From Pedobacter schmidteae (GTDB lineage: Bacteria; Bacteroidota; Bacteroidia; Sphingobacteriales; Sphingobacteriaceae): a stretch of 64,000 bases of DNA. Location: assembly GCF_900564155.1 (NCBI RefSeq), contig NZ_LS999839.1:4585097-4649096 (forward strand). The letters run 5' to 3'. Positions 54,098 to 62,092 of this stretch are shown here, piece by piece (positions within the stretch are counted from its first letter, which is position 1; every line of letters starts with the position of its first letter). A program made the translations under genes and the position numbers. Under the pieces are notes generated by a model that was not told where the DNA came from, did no database searches, and worked only from the letters and a program-made list of their open reading frames with translations.

Positions 54098-54135
54098 CTA
54101 ATCCACATTTACAGCTTAAATATTTTCAAATTCAG

Positions 54136-57108
54136 ATGAAACCATTCATACATAAATTATCCGCCCTCCTATTTTTGTTTTTCGTTTTTTCCAGCAGCCA
54201 GCAAAGCTTTGCTCAAGGAAACAATTTCATCGTCATCTCTGGTAAGATTGTTGACGAGCTCAGTAAAGAGCCTATTCCGGGCGTCAATGTGCTGATTAAA
54301 GGAACAGTTAATGGCATAGCAACAGGAAGTAATGGAGATTTTGACCTCAAAACACGGGCAAAATTCCCTTTAACCCTTGTTGTATCCAGCATAGGTTTTA
54401 AAACCCAGGAGTTTGAAGTAAAAGGAACCGACTCCAGAATAAACATTGCCTTGGTTACCCAAACACAACTGGGGCAGGAAGTAGTAATTACCGCTTCAAG
54501 AGTAGAAGAAAGTATTCTGAAATCTCCCGTAGCTATCGAAAAGCTCGATATCAGGGCGATTCGCGAATCGCCGGCCCCCAGCTTTTATGATGCACTGGAG
54601 AATGTAAAAGGCGTGCAGATGATTACCTCCAGTTTAACCTTTAAGGTACCCAATACAAGGGGTTTCAACATCCCCAACAACTTTCGCTTCATGCAACTGG
54701 TGGATGGTGTAGATATGCAGGCAGCTACCCTGGGCGTACCTTTGGGCAATGCCATTGGGCCAACCGAATTGGACATTGCAAGTGTAGAGATTACTCCAGG
54801 TGCAGCTTCAGCTTTATACGGTATGAACGCCATCAATGGAATGTCGAACCTGATTACCAAAAACCCTTTTCTATATCAAGGGCTCAGCTTGTATCAACGA
54901 ACCGGGGTAAACCATGTTGACGGAATTGACGCCAATCCAAGTGTACTTACAGAAACAGCATTCCGTTATGCCCATGCGTTTAACAACAAATTTGCCTTTA
55001 AAATTAACGGTAGCTATATGCAGGGCACAGACTGGCGGTCTAACACGCGGCTGGACCAAAACCCCAACAATTTAAAAAGCGCCAATCCCGGCTTTCCTGC
55101 ATTGGATGGTGCCAATAATGTGGCTTTTGATGGATGGAACAAATATGGTGATGACGCACTTGCCGGCAGTAATCTGGCCTCTAATGTAAGCGGACTAACC
55201 ATCGACGGCAAACCCAATCAAACGCTTCGTGTCGTTAGAACCGGATATTACGAAGTAGATTTGGTAAGTCCTAAGGTGGATAACCTGAAGTTTGATGCGG
55301 CCTTACATTATCGGTTAACCGACCATGCCGAACTTTCTTATTCGTACCGGATTGGAAAAATGGACGGCGTGTTTCAGCGGGGAAATAAAATACAGCTGGA
55401 TAATGTAATTGTACAAAACCATAAACTGGAGCTGAAAGGCAGTAACTTCCTGGTGCGCGGGTATGCTTCACTTGAAAACACGGGCGATTCCTACAATGTG
55501 AAGCCACTGGCAGATAACATTGATCTGTATGGTGACGGAACTGGTACTAATGGTAATTCGGCCTGGGGTACCAAGTTCAAAAATGCATTGAACACTTTTG
55601 CCACCAACAATGGCGGAGCCTTAACCTCGGCAAATTTGGCGGCGGCAACACAATATGCCCGTCAAATTGCCGATGCCGGTCGTGCTGAACCAGGAACACC
55701 GGAATTTCAAGCTTTAAAAAATACCATCAGAAACATCAACAATTGGGATTTCTACAATGCAAAAACATTGCCCAATGCACCTAAAACCGGAGGTGCCGCA
55801 TTGATTCAAAAAAGCAGGTTGTACAACCTGGAGGGACAGTGGGATTTGTCTAAAAAGGTAAAGATATTTGACCTGTTGCTTGGTGCCGATGCCCGTATTT
55901 ACGACATCGTTCCAGATGGAAATAACTTTGTCGACTTTAAACGTCCAATTAATGAGCGTAATGTTCCCCTGTCCGATGGCAGCTTTGGTCAGGATGTTTA
56001 TTATAAAAAGTTTGGTGGCTTCGGTCAGGTTACCAAGACTTTATTTGATGAAAAATTGAAGTTGTTCGGTTCAGTACGGATTGATTACAATCCTGAATTT
56101 GATCCTAAACTTACTCCACGCCTGGCGGCAGTATATACAGTTGCCAACCGTCACAACTTCCGCTTTACCTTTCAGCAAGGTTATCGTTTCCCAGCCTTGT
56201 TCGAGGCCTTGTCTTTTGTAAACAATGGGACCGTAAAGCGTGTGGGTAGTTTGTCTTATATCAACGAAGGACTAGGGTATCTTGAAAATAGCTATACCCA
56301 GGCTTCCATCATCAACTTTAATGCAGCGGTAAGCAGTCAGGGTAACACTGATGCGGCTGCACTAGCTAATAGGGGGCTATTGATTAGAGCCGATTTACCT
56401 AAAGCCCGTCCTGAGAAAATCAATTCCTTTGAAATTGGCTACAAAAGCATTTTGCTGGATAACAAACTGGTGGTCGATTGGGATGCCTATTCGAACGTAT
56501 ACGATGGATTTTTAGGGCAGGTACAAGTAAATGTACCCATTGGCACTACTTTAGGTACCGATGAAGCTGTAATTGCCATGATTGACCGGAACCGCGATGG
56601 TGCAGCCGCCAATGGTGGGAATGCGGCAAGCAACGGACAAGCGCGCTACAGGGTATATACCAATGCCAAAAACAAATACCGCAACTACGGATCCTCATTG
56701 GGTATTACCTACAACTTTTATGAAAAATTCACTGTGGCTGGCAACGCCAGTTACAACAGGATGAAAAGCAATGCTACCAATGACATTTTTGTAACCGGTT
56801 TCAACACCCCAAAATGGTCTACCAACGTGTCATTTAGCAACCGCGAAATATTCAAAAACGTGGGCTTTAGTGTAGTTTATAAATGGCAGGACTCGTTTTT
56901 ATGGGAAAGTCCGCTTGTAACGGGAACCATTGCGGCTATTAACACTTTTGACGCACAGGTGTCTGTAAAAATACCTGCAGCAAAAACCAGTGTAAAAGCA
57001 GGCGCTACCAACATATTCAACAAACGTTATTTACAATATGCAGGCGGTCCAACAATTGGCGGTTTATACTATGTGGCCATTACATTGGATGGTTTATTAA
57101 CTAAATAA
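54136..57108 (+). CDS. TonB-dependent outer-membrane receptor
   Basis: The ATG at 54136 (MKPFIHKLSALLFLFFVFSS) gives 990 residues with a Sec signal peptide cut after SFAQ (about 28). Order of domains: carboxypeptidase-regulatory-like beta domain (about 35-105, ISGKIVDELSKEPIPGVNVL), plug with VVITASRVEESILKSPVAIE, and the 22-strand barrel to the C-terminus. The plug lacks a neighbouring SusD gene, so this is not a Sus-type glycan system. It takes up some ligand powered by TonB. Its leader carries a candidate Cys-leader peptide, and the next gene encodes a TauE/SafE exporter, which together suggest a sulfur-containing ligand; this is inference. Confidence 0.9.
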   Translation: MKPFIHKLSALLFLFFVFSSSQQSFAQGNNFIVISGKIVDELSKEPIPGVNVLIKGTVNGIATGSNGDFDLKTRAKFPLTLVVSSIGFKTQEFEVKGTDSRINIALVTQTQLGQEVVITASRVEESILKSPVAIEKLDIRAIRESPAPSFYDALENVKGVQMITSSLTFKVPNTRGFNIPNNFRFMQLVDGVDMQAATLGVPLGNAIGPTELDIASVEITPGAASALYGMNAINGMSNLITKNPFLYQGLSLYQRTGVNHVDGIDANPSVLTETAFRYAHAFNNKFAFKINGSYMQGTDWRSNTRLDQNPNNLKSANPGFPALDGANNVAFDGWNKYGDDALAGSNLASNVSGLTIDGKPNQTLRVVRTGYYEVDLVSPKVDNLKFDAALHYRLTDHAELSYSYRIGKMDGVFQRGNKIQLDNVIVQNHKLELKGSNFLVRGYASLENTGDSYNVKPLADNIDLYGDGTGTNGNSAWGTKFKNALNTFATNNGGALTSANLAAATQYARQIADAGRAEPGTPEFQALKNTIRNINNWDFYNAKTLPNAPKTGGAALIQKSRLYNLEGQWDLSKKVKIFDLLLGADARIYDIVPDGNNFVDFKRPINERNVPLSDGSFGQDVYYKKFGGFGQVTKTLFDEKLKLFGSVRIDYNPEFDPKLTPRLAAVYTVANRHNFRFTFQQGYRFPALFEALSFVNNGTVKRVGSLSYINEGLGYLENSYTQASIINFNAAVSSQGNTDAAALANRGLLIRADLPKARPEKINSFEIGYKSILLDNKLVVDWDAYSNVYDGFLGQVQVNVPIGTTLGTDEAVIAMIDRNRDGAAANGGNAASNGQARYRVYTNAKNKYRNYGSSLGITYNFYEKFTVAGNASYNRMKSNATNDIFVTGFNTPKWSTNVSFSNREIFKNVGFSVVYKWQDSFLWESPLVTGTIAAINTFDAQVSVKIPAAKTSVKAGATNIFNKRYLQYAGGPTIGGLYYVAITLDGLLTK

Positions 57109-57136
57109 AATATTAACAACCACAAACCTAAACAAC

Positions 57137-57166
57137 ATCCGGTAGTCTGTAAACAGGCTATCGGAT
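57137..57166 (+). terminator. Intercistronic hairpin, receptor - TauE
   Basis: Bases 57137-57150 pair with 57153-57166 to give a 13-base-pair stem (two G-U pairs) and a 4-base loop, without a long T-run. It lies in the 78-base gap between the two genes and may reduce, not stop, read-through. Confidence 0.55.
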
Positions 57167-57186
57167 TTAAACATTAAAAAAGCACA

Positions 57187-58125
57187 ATGAGTACATCCGA
57201 GCAACAAATAAAAGTAAATATTCCTCAAAAATCTCAGGAAAAAAAATGGCGGCAAATTGCCTATTTGTGCCTGTTGATTCTGGCTGCCCTCTTTATTGGC
57301 TATGCCTTATACAGCTACCTCACTTACGAATCGCTGTTGGCTTTTGGCCAGGAGTTGTACGCCCAGATGGATGATAAATTTTATTGGATGCTGGCAGTAG
57401 GCTTCTTTGCACAACTTGTTGATGGTGCTTTGGGGATGGGTTATGGTGTGGTTTCTACTACCCTATTGTTGTCAGGAGGACTAAATCCGGCTGTTATATC
57501 CGGTAGTATTCATACTGCCGAAATGTTTTCCAGCGGCGCATCAGGATTTAGTCATTACCGGTTTGGCAATGTCAATAAAAAGCTATTCAAAACGCTGCTT
57601 ATTCCAGGTGTATTGGGTGCTGTTGGCGGAGCTTTACTGTTGTGTTACGCTGGTGATGCGTTTTCGCAATGGATCAGGCCAGTTATTTCTGTATATACAC
57701 TTTTATTGGGACTCAAAATATTAAGCAATGCTTTTAAAGACAAACCAAAACCTCAGAAGGTGAAGCGCGCAGGCTGGTTAGCGGGTGCAGGAGGCTTTTT
57801 AGATTCCTTTGGCGGTGGTGGCTGGGGCCCGTTGGTTACTTCTACCCTAATTTCAAAAGGGCGCACCCCAAAGTATGTTATTGGATCGGTTAGTTTAACC
57901 GAGTTTTTTGTAACGATGGCCAGCGCCATTACCTTCTTTTTTGTATTGGGTGTTAGTCACTGGCAATCTATTGTAGGCTTAATTGTAGGAGGCGTAATTG
58001 CAGCGCCAATCGCTGCCCGCCTGGTGGGCAAACTACCTATTAAAAAGATGTTTATTGGTGTTGCAGTAATCGTTATCCTATCCAGCGTACGTATCATCTG
58101 GATGTCGATTGGCAAAATCATTTAA
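57187..58125 (+). CDS. TauE/SafE-family sulfite/organosulfonate exporter
   Basis: A 312-residue membrane protein with an extra N-terminal helix (about 20-45) and a TauE/SafE core of about eight helices. Family-like stretches: GFFAQLVDGALGMGYGVVSTTLLLS (parts; Gly-rich first repeat) and the second-repeat GFLDSFGGGGWGPLVTSTL (about 206-224). Members export sulfite, sulfoacetate or related anions. Position downstream of the receptor and of the Cys-rich leader supports a sulfur role. The gene ends before a strong hairpin at 58151-58183. Confidence 0.88.
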   Translation: MSTSEQQIKVNIPQKSQEKKWRQIAYLCLLILAALFIGYALYSYLTYESLLAFGQELYAQMDDKFYWMLAVGFFAQLVDGALGMGYGVVSTTLLLSGGLNPAVISGSIHTAEMFSSGASGFSHYRFGNVNKKLFKTLLIPGVLGAVGGALLLCYAGDAFSQWIRPVISVYTLLLGLKILSNAFKDKPKPQKVKRAGWLAGAGGFLDSFGGGGWGPLVTSTLISKGRTPKYVIGSVSLTEFFVTMASAITFFFVLGVSHWQSIVGLIVGGVIAAPIAARLVGKLPIKKMFIGVAVIVILSSVRIIWMSIGKII

Positions 58126-58150
58126 TCCTGATCATAGGATCAGGTAAAGA

Positions 58151-58183
58151 AAACGGGTAGTTTATTTAATAAACTACCCGTTT
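58151..58183. terminator. Bidirectional terminator, TauE / 64-aa gene
   Basis: Perfect 16-base arms (58151-58166, 58168-58183) around a single central base, so the loop opens to about 5-7 bases. AAACGGGTAG/CTACCCGTTT gives T-runs at both ends. It overlaps the last codons of the convergent minus-strand gene, whose TAG stop lies at 58174-58176 inside the right arm. Confidence 0.8.
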
Positions 58184-58368
58184 AACATATTTAGATAATG
58201 AAGCCCCTCTGGTGTAATAGATGCCGAATGTTGTACACTGTCTCTATTGATTCTGATATACCCCAGCGCTTCCAGTTCTTCGTAAGTCTCTTCCATTCCA
58301 CCCAATATTGAAGAACTTACCTGTTGATCAATAATTTCCAATAGTGATCTGATTGCTTCTTTTTCCAT
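58174..58368 (-). CDS. Short hypothetical protein (winged-helix-like)
   Basis: A 64-residue soluble protein (MEKEAIRSLLEIIDQQVSSS...). The second half, EELEALGYIRINRDSVQHSASITPEGLHYLNML (parts: ITPEGLHYL), looks like the last helix-wing of a winged-helix domain. No family is recognised. It is read toward the TauE gene and shares its terminator. Confidence 0.6.
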   Translation of the reverse strand: MEKEAIRSLLEIIDQQVSSSILGGMEETYEELEALGYIRINRDSVQHSASITPEGLHYLNMLNG

Positions 58369-58404
58369 GACTTTAAATATTTGGTTATTTAAAGATAAGA
58401 AAAA

Positions 58405-58983
58405 CTAAACTTTTATCCTTTCTATTGTTTGTGCTTTATTTGCGGTATTTATACCCTTCAACTCCACATATTTTACGTTAGGAATCCAGAACGAGCCTCC
58501 TTCTATACGTACAAAAATACGGTCAAGCTGAATCTTCTTTTTGTTCACTGTTACATACACATGATATTTTTTATCATCCGCAGATTTCTGAAGATACATG
58601 GGTAGCTTTTTATGCGATACAAATCGCAGTTCGTACTCGTCATCGCCGATAGCCTTCGACTGAATGCCATAAGCAAATTTGCGTTGGATATAGCTCAGTT
58701 CTTCTCTCCCCCCTTTTTCGCTATATCTAAGCCAATATACTTTTATCGGCTCCTTTTTATTCAATTCACCATCCTCATCTACATTCAATTCACAAATAAT
58801 GGTATTGGTATTTGGATCTCTTTGCAGATAAAAAAGCTGATTACTGATACCGTGTGGTACAGGAAACTTTAACGGAGAGGGATCACTATTATCGGCTGTC
58901 TGCGCATAAACGCCCAGATCTAAAAATAAAGCAATAAAACCCAAGATAAAAAGAAGACGGGCGTTAGGTTTTACAGATTTCAT
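58405..58983 (-). CDS. DUF4833 domain-containing exported protein
   Basis: The ATG at 58983 (MKSVKPNARLLFILGFIALF) gives 192 residues with a signal peptide cut near VYAQ (28). The mature part matches the DUF4833 family of Bacteroidota: FPVPHGISNQLFYLQRDPNTNTI (parts), the KPIKVYWLRYSEKG-like EPIKVYWLRYSEKGGREEL (parts), and LPMYLQKSADDKKYHVYVTVN. The function is unknown. It stands alone, about 40 bases from the neighbouring 64-residue gene. Confidence 0.85.
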   Translation of the reverse strand: MKSVKPNARLLFILGFIALFLDLGVYAQTADNSDPSPLKFPVPHGISNQLFYLQRDPNTNTIICELNVDEDGELNKKEPIKVYWLRYSEKGGREELSYIQRKFAYGIQSKAIGDDEYELRFVSHKKLPMYLQKSADDKKYHVYVTVNKKKIQLDRIFVRIEGGSFWIPNVKYVELKGINTANKAQTIERIKV

Positions 58984-59077
58984 AGTCAAATTTATTGAGG
59001 GTCAAATTTAGTCCAAAACTATGATACCTGATACCAACGCCCGTTATTTTACATTATGCCGATACTTTTAATACAGA

Positions 59078-59596
59078 CTAGCTAACCAGATAGCTATTTT
59101 TGATGTTTTTTAGCTGCTGTGCATGACGTTGAGTATGATAAATCACAAAATACACCGCTTCAAGCCGGGTTAACTGTCCCAAACCAGGGATTTCAAAGGC
59201 CAGACATATTTTATCCAACTCTTGCTCCAGATCAGAAACAGTGTTGCTGATATCAGTTTTTATTTGTTCCAAAGCCTGCAGCAACCTTTCCTTTTGATAT
59301 TCTTTTATCTCGGGCAAAATAAATTCGGGTGCATTATATTTTGCCGTAAAGTCAAGAAAAATACCTTTAATGTTATTCAACATAGCATCGGGTGCCCTTT
59401 CTGCATCTTTAACTGGTCCGTTTAGCAATGTTCCAAATCCGGAATTAGCCATTATAATGTGCTGTGCAACCTGCCCAGGTGTCCAGCTTCCTTCAAAAGG
59501 CTGGGTATTTAATTCTGTTTCATCAAAAGATGAGATCAACTGCTGAAATGTGGTTATCGTGTTCTGCAATTCAGTAACAATTTCCTGTTTATTCAT
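59078..59596 (-). CDS. DinB-family protein
   Basis: A 172-residue four-helix protein of the DinB/YfiT type. Metal-ligand-like histidines are in GQVAQHIIMAN (about 46) and in VIYHTQRHAQQL (about 154 and 158), the usual three-His site. Members include bacillithiol S-transferases and uncharacterised thiol transferases; the activity here is unknown. It is the last ordinary chromosomal gene before the accessory region. Confidence 0.88.
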   Translation of the reverse strand: MNKQEIVTELQNTITTFQQLISSFDETELNTQPFEGSWTPGQVAQHIIMANSGFGTLLNGPVKDAERAPDAMLNNIKGIFLDFTAKYNAPEFILPEIKEYQKERLLQALEQIKTDISNTVSDLEQELDKICLAFEIPGLGQLTRLEAVYFVIYHTQRHAQQLKNIKNSYLVS

Positions 59597-59750
59597 GTTT
59601 TTATAAGCTTAAGGGTTAAAGGGTACGGCGTTTTACAATAATTTTAAAATAAATTTACAATGATTTAATGAGAAAAATAGGGCCCAAATACGCCAAAAAA
59701 CGGGTTATTTACGACAAAATTCAGGTTAATGTCATAAAATATTAATTTTA

Positions 59751-59794
59751 ATAGTGTATGATGTACACTATATAAAAATAAGTATGTATATTTG
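59751..59794 (+). promoter_or_regulatory. Palindrome plus -7 element
   Basis: ATAGTGTA (59751-59758) and TACACTAT (59764-59771) form an inverted repeat with 5-base spacer, placed where a -33 region is expected. TATATTTG at 59787-59794 matches the TAnnTTTG consensus exactly. Confidence 0.5.
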
Positions 59795-59799
59795 TCTTA

Positions 59800-59934
59800 T
59801 TAAAAAATGACAACAAGTTCTATCCAGGATAGCTAATCAATCAGGATAGAAATAAAGACAAAACCCGTTCATACAGGTTTATATTTGGTTAGAATAGAGG
59901 AGAGCTTGGATGAGTCGCCTCTTTCTTTTTTTAT
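59800..59934 (+). ncRNA. Candidate small RNA
   Basis: From the -7 box at 59787 a transcript would start near 59800. It can fold into TTCTATCC/GGATAGAA (59818-59825, 59844-59851), AAACC/GGTTT (about 59861-59880), and a last stem AGAGG/CCTCT (59896-59900, 59918-59922) followed by TTTCTTTTTTTAT, resembling a weak terminator. Only a 9-codon reading frame (from 59808) is inside. Unnamed; supported by promoter-structure-terminator order only. Confidence 0.35.
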
Positions 59935-60058
59935 AGGGGTTTTGTTTGCTCTGTATCAGTACTTTAGAGATAACTTCAGTTTGAGTGGTTAGTAATCTAG
60001 TTAATTAATGTTATTGTATTTAGCGACAAAGATAGGCACTTACAGCCTATTTTAGAGG

Positions 60059-60103
60059 GTTCATCCCTATTCTCATCCCTGTCTCATCCCTGTCTCATCC
60101 CTG
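60059..60103. repeat. Short tandem repeats, unit about 11 bases
   Basis: The unit GTCTCATCCCT is present twice exactly (60081-60091, 60092-60102) and in two degenerate copies before that (60059-60080). It lies immediately past the stop of the RadC-like gene. Confidence 0.7.
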
Positions 60104-60108
60104 TAATA

Positions 60109-60567
60109 TTACATCATCCCTTCATCAGCAAAGCTATAAAATGCACCCTTACTTACAATAAGATGATCTAGTATCAAGATGTCCAACAGTCTTGCACCTT
60201 GTTGTAGCTTCCTTGTAAGGTCGATGTCGGCTTTACCCGGTTGTAACTCTTCACTTGGGTGATTATGACAGAGGATGATACCACTAGCCCCACTCTTTAA
60301 AGCTACAGCGAATATGACCTTCGGGTCTGCAAGTGTCTCTGTAACTCCACCCATAGATATATCTACTATACCCAATACCCTGTTCCTCCTGTTAAGCAGA
60401 AGGATTTTAAACTCTTCAATGAGTTCGATCTTACCGAACGACCAGTGGGAAATAAAGACCTCATGGGCTTGCTTAGAGGTGCTGATTTGTGGTCGTTCAG
60501 ATGGTTTGTACTTAGGCTTATAGGTCAGCTCGACCTCGGCCACTTTAAATAATGTGTTATGTACCAT
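60109..60567 (-). CDS. RadC/JAB-domain protein
   Basis: The ATG at 60567 (MVHNTLFKVAEVELTYKPK) gives 152 residues; a GTG at 60624 could add 19. It contains the JAB/MPN metalloprotease-like core with the JAMM residues: His-x-His in LCHNHPSEEL, followed by Asp in GKADIDLTRKL, and DILILDHLIVS ending the core. It lacks the N-terminal HhH domain of full-length RadC and resembles the short versions carried on mobile elements and phages of Bacteroidota. Name 'DNA repair protein' is historical; biochemical role is unclear. Confidence 0.88.
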   Translation of the reverse strand: MVHNTLFKVAEVELTYKPKYKPSERPQISTSKQAHEVFISHWSFGKIELIEEFKILLLNRRNRVLGIVDISMGGVTETLADPKVIFAVALKSGASGIILCHNHPSEELQPGKADIDLTRKLQQGARLLDILILDHLIVSKGAFYSFADEGMM

Positions 60568-60997
60568 AGTTTTATTAATTATGGTACCCAACCAAGCTTT
60601 CCGAGCGACTAAGTAAAGAGGCACACGGAATAAATGGACTGTGCGAGGGCTATCGTGGGTTTATGCCGGAACTTCTTTAAACGTGTCGCTAGGACAAGCT
60701 TACCTTTGTGGAGTAATTAATACAATCTACTATACTCGCTATGTGTATATCCACATTTCTTACCTATTTATAGTTTTATAGGGAAGGTTTAGATTGTGGA
60801 TATTGGGACGATGGGTATTGATGAGGGAGCTGTCTAACCCTTATGTTATAAAAGGTAGGTAGTTACCCTCGTCAGTCGGGTGCTGTACCTTTTAAATGAA
60901 CAGGAACAATTGTACACGTGTCTTCAGCTCTAAAATAGAAAGTGTACATGCTCTTACAGCATGGGGTTACCGGGCTTACTACTTTTAATGGCACAGA
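60568..60997. other. Non-coding region between HNH and RadC genes, structured
   Basis: About 430 bases (373 if the longer RadC frame is used) without a supported coding frame. A long imperfect hairpin spans 60747-60803 (9-base outer arms ATATCCACA/TGTGGATAT and an inner CCTAT/ATAGG stem). Further stems are TAAAAGGTA/TACCTTTTA (60849-60857, 60886-60894), TGTACAC/GTGTACA (60911-60917, 60942-60948) and CATGCT/AGCATG (60947-60952, 60958-60963). It may hold the RadC promoter and a structured RNA. Confidence 0.4.
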
Positions 60998-61969
60998 TTA
61001 ACAATAATCATCAACCCCATCTCCACCTGTCCACTCTAAACCTTGCGCTAAGCAATATTGCTTTTCTGCTCCTTTCTCTTCGAAGAAGGTGCCTTTGCTA
61101 GTATGCACGAACATACCATCTTCAAATGTAACCTCTGCAAGTGCCCAGCCTTTCATTCCTTCTTCATTATGCGTCATAACGTATATCGATTGTCCATCAT
61201 TTATCACTACGCTCTTGTAGACAACTGACGAGTACAAATCATTAACACAAAACACAGCATCTTCGGTTAGCCTTTGACTATAAGCTTGTATTGGTTCACC
61301 CGTATATTCTTGCGGACAACATGGAAATTCAGATGGTGTTTGCCATTCACGTTGCAAAGCATTCGGTGTGATTGCTTGAATTAAGATCGGTGCTTTTTCA
61401 ATTGGCTCTCCGTAGCTAGTGTAACGAGTAAATATCCATGCATCTAAAGAACCACCTATTGGAAACTTTTCACTCTTCGCCCAAGCAGAAAGCCGTTCTC
61501 TGCAGTCCATTGCTTCATCTTCACTTACCGCACCCATCCAATCATAATTAGGGTCTCGAAACAGTCCTTTGAACTTCGATGGTTCTTCAAGAAACTCTTC
61601 TACACTTCCGCAAACAATGGCTATGCGTCTTGCTGTAATGGGGTTTAGTAGTATATTTTCTAGTTTCGTAACCCAACGAAGGTTACTTGGGCGATTGTTT
61701 TGTCTGTTCGTGTCTATGTGGTCTACGACATGCTGTGGAGTAGGTGGAGTACCATGAAATGCCGTTGCTATTATACGGTGAATGGTTGCGGATGCTATCT
61801 CAAGATATCCTGTATTGATATTTACTTTGCCGAATGTCCAAAGGTTATCATACTTACGTGCTCGTCCACCAAGCTTAGAATGGCGGTATACCATGCCGTT
61901 CTCTCTTACTGAGTAAACTTCTTCCTTGTAGGTACAGCATATATCGTCTTTTAAATCAAATAGGTTCAT
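60998..61969 (-). CDS. HNH endonuclease with large C-terminal domain of unknown function
   Basis: A 323-residue protein. Residues 60-101 form an HNH nuclease core of the type used by phage and homing endonucleases: TIHRIIATAFHG, VVDHIDTNRQNN (81-92) and PSNLRWVT (94-101). An N-terminal 50 residues with beta strands may bind DNA. The remaining 200 residues contain repeated Glu/Trp-rich strands (WALAEVTFEDGMF, TYTSYGE-like) and are not recognised. It could be a homing-type nuclease or a defence effector. Single gene on the minus strand, surrounded by long non-coding regions. Confidence 0.75.
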   Translation of the reverse strand: MNLFDLKDDICCTYKEEVYSVRENGMVYRHSKLGGRARKYDNLWTFGKVNINTGYLEIASATIHRIIATAFHGTPPTPQHVVDHIDTNRQNNRPSNLRWVTKLENILLNPITARRIAIVCGSVEEFLEEPSKFKGLFRDPNYDWMGAVSEDEAMDCRERLSAWAKSEKFPIGGSLDAWIFTRYTSYGEPIEKAPILIQAITPNALQREWQTPSEFPCCPQEYTGEPIQAYSQRLTEDAVFCVNDLYSSVVYKSVVINDGQSIYVMTHNEEGMKGWALAEVTFEDGMFVHTSKGTFFEEKGAEKQYCLAQGLEWTGGDGVDDYC

Positions 61970-62092
61970 TAAAAATCAATCGTTAACCGAATAAGAAAGG
62001 GCACGTGTCATTACAACACGTACCCAATTAACGCTCTCTCTGTAAACGTAATAAGAAATAATGTAAACACCAAACTTGATACGTCTTAGTAG

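Larger units (their letters stand above)
53818..54135. other. MATE-TBDR intergenic region with terminator, operator, promoter and leader peptide
   Basis: 318 bases hold, in order, the MATE terminator (53862-53891), a near-palindromic operator (53919-53939), a consensus -7 element (53939-53946), a second weak palindrome (53972-53992) and a 12-codon leader reading frame (54059-54097) with an overlapping hairpin. The implied untranslated leader of the receptor gene is about 180 bases. Confidence 0.6.
59597..60108. other. AT-rich junction between core genes and accessory region
   Basis: 512 bases. It contains an operator-like palindrome (59751-59771), a consensus -7 element (59787-59794), a likely short transcript ending in a U-rich hairpin (to about 59932), then about 120 bases with no visible feature, then tandem repeats (60059-60103). 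I place the boundary of the island in or near this stretch. Confidence 0.45.

Noticed and set aside
54136..57108. SusC-type glycan receptor
   Set aside because: No SusD gene or glycoside hydrolase is next to it, and the neighbouring gene is an anion exporter.
60059..60103. CRISPR array
   Set aside because: The units are directly adjacent 11-mers with no unique spacers and no cas genes.
60998..61969. IscB/OMEGA-type (HEARO) element
   Set aside because: The protein has an HNH core but no RuvC motifs or bridge helix, so the RNA-guided type is not supported.
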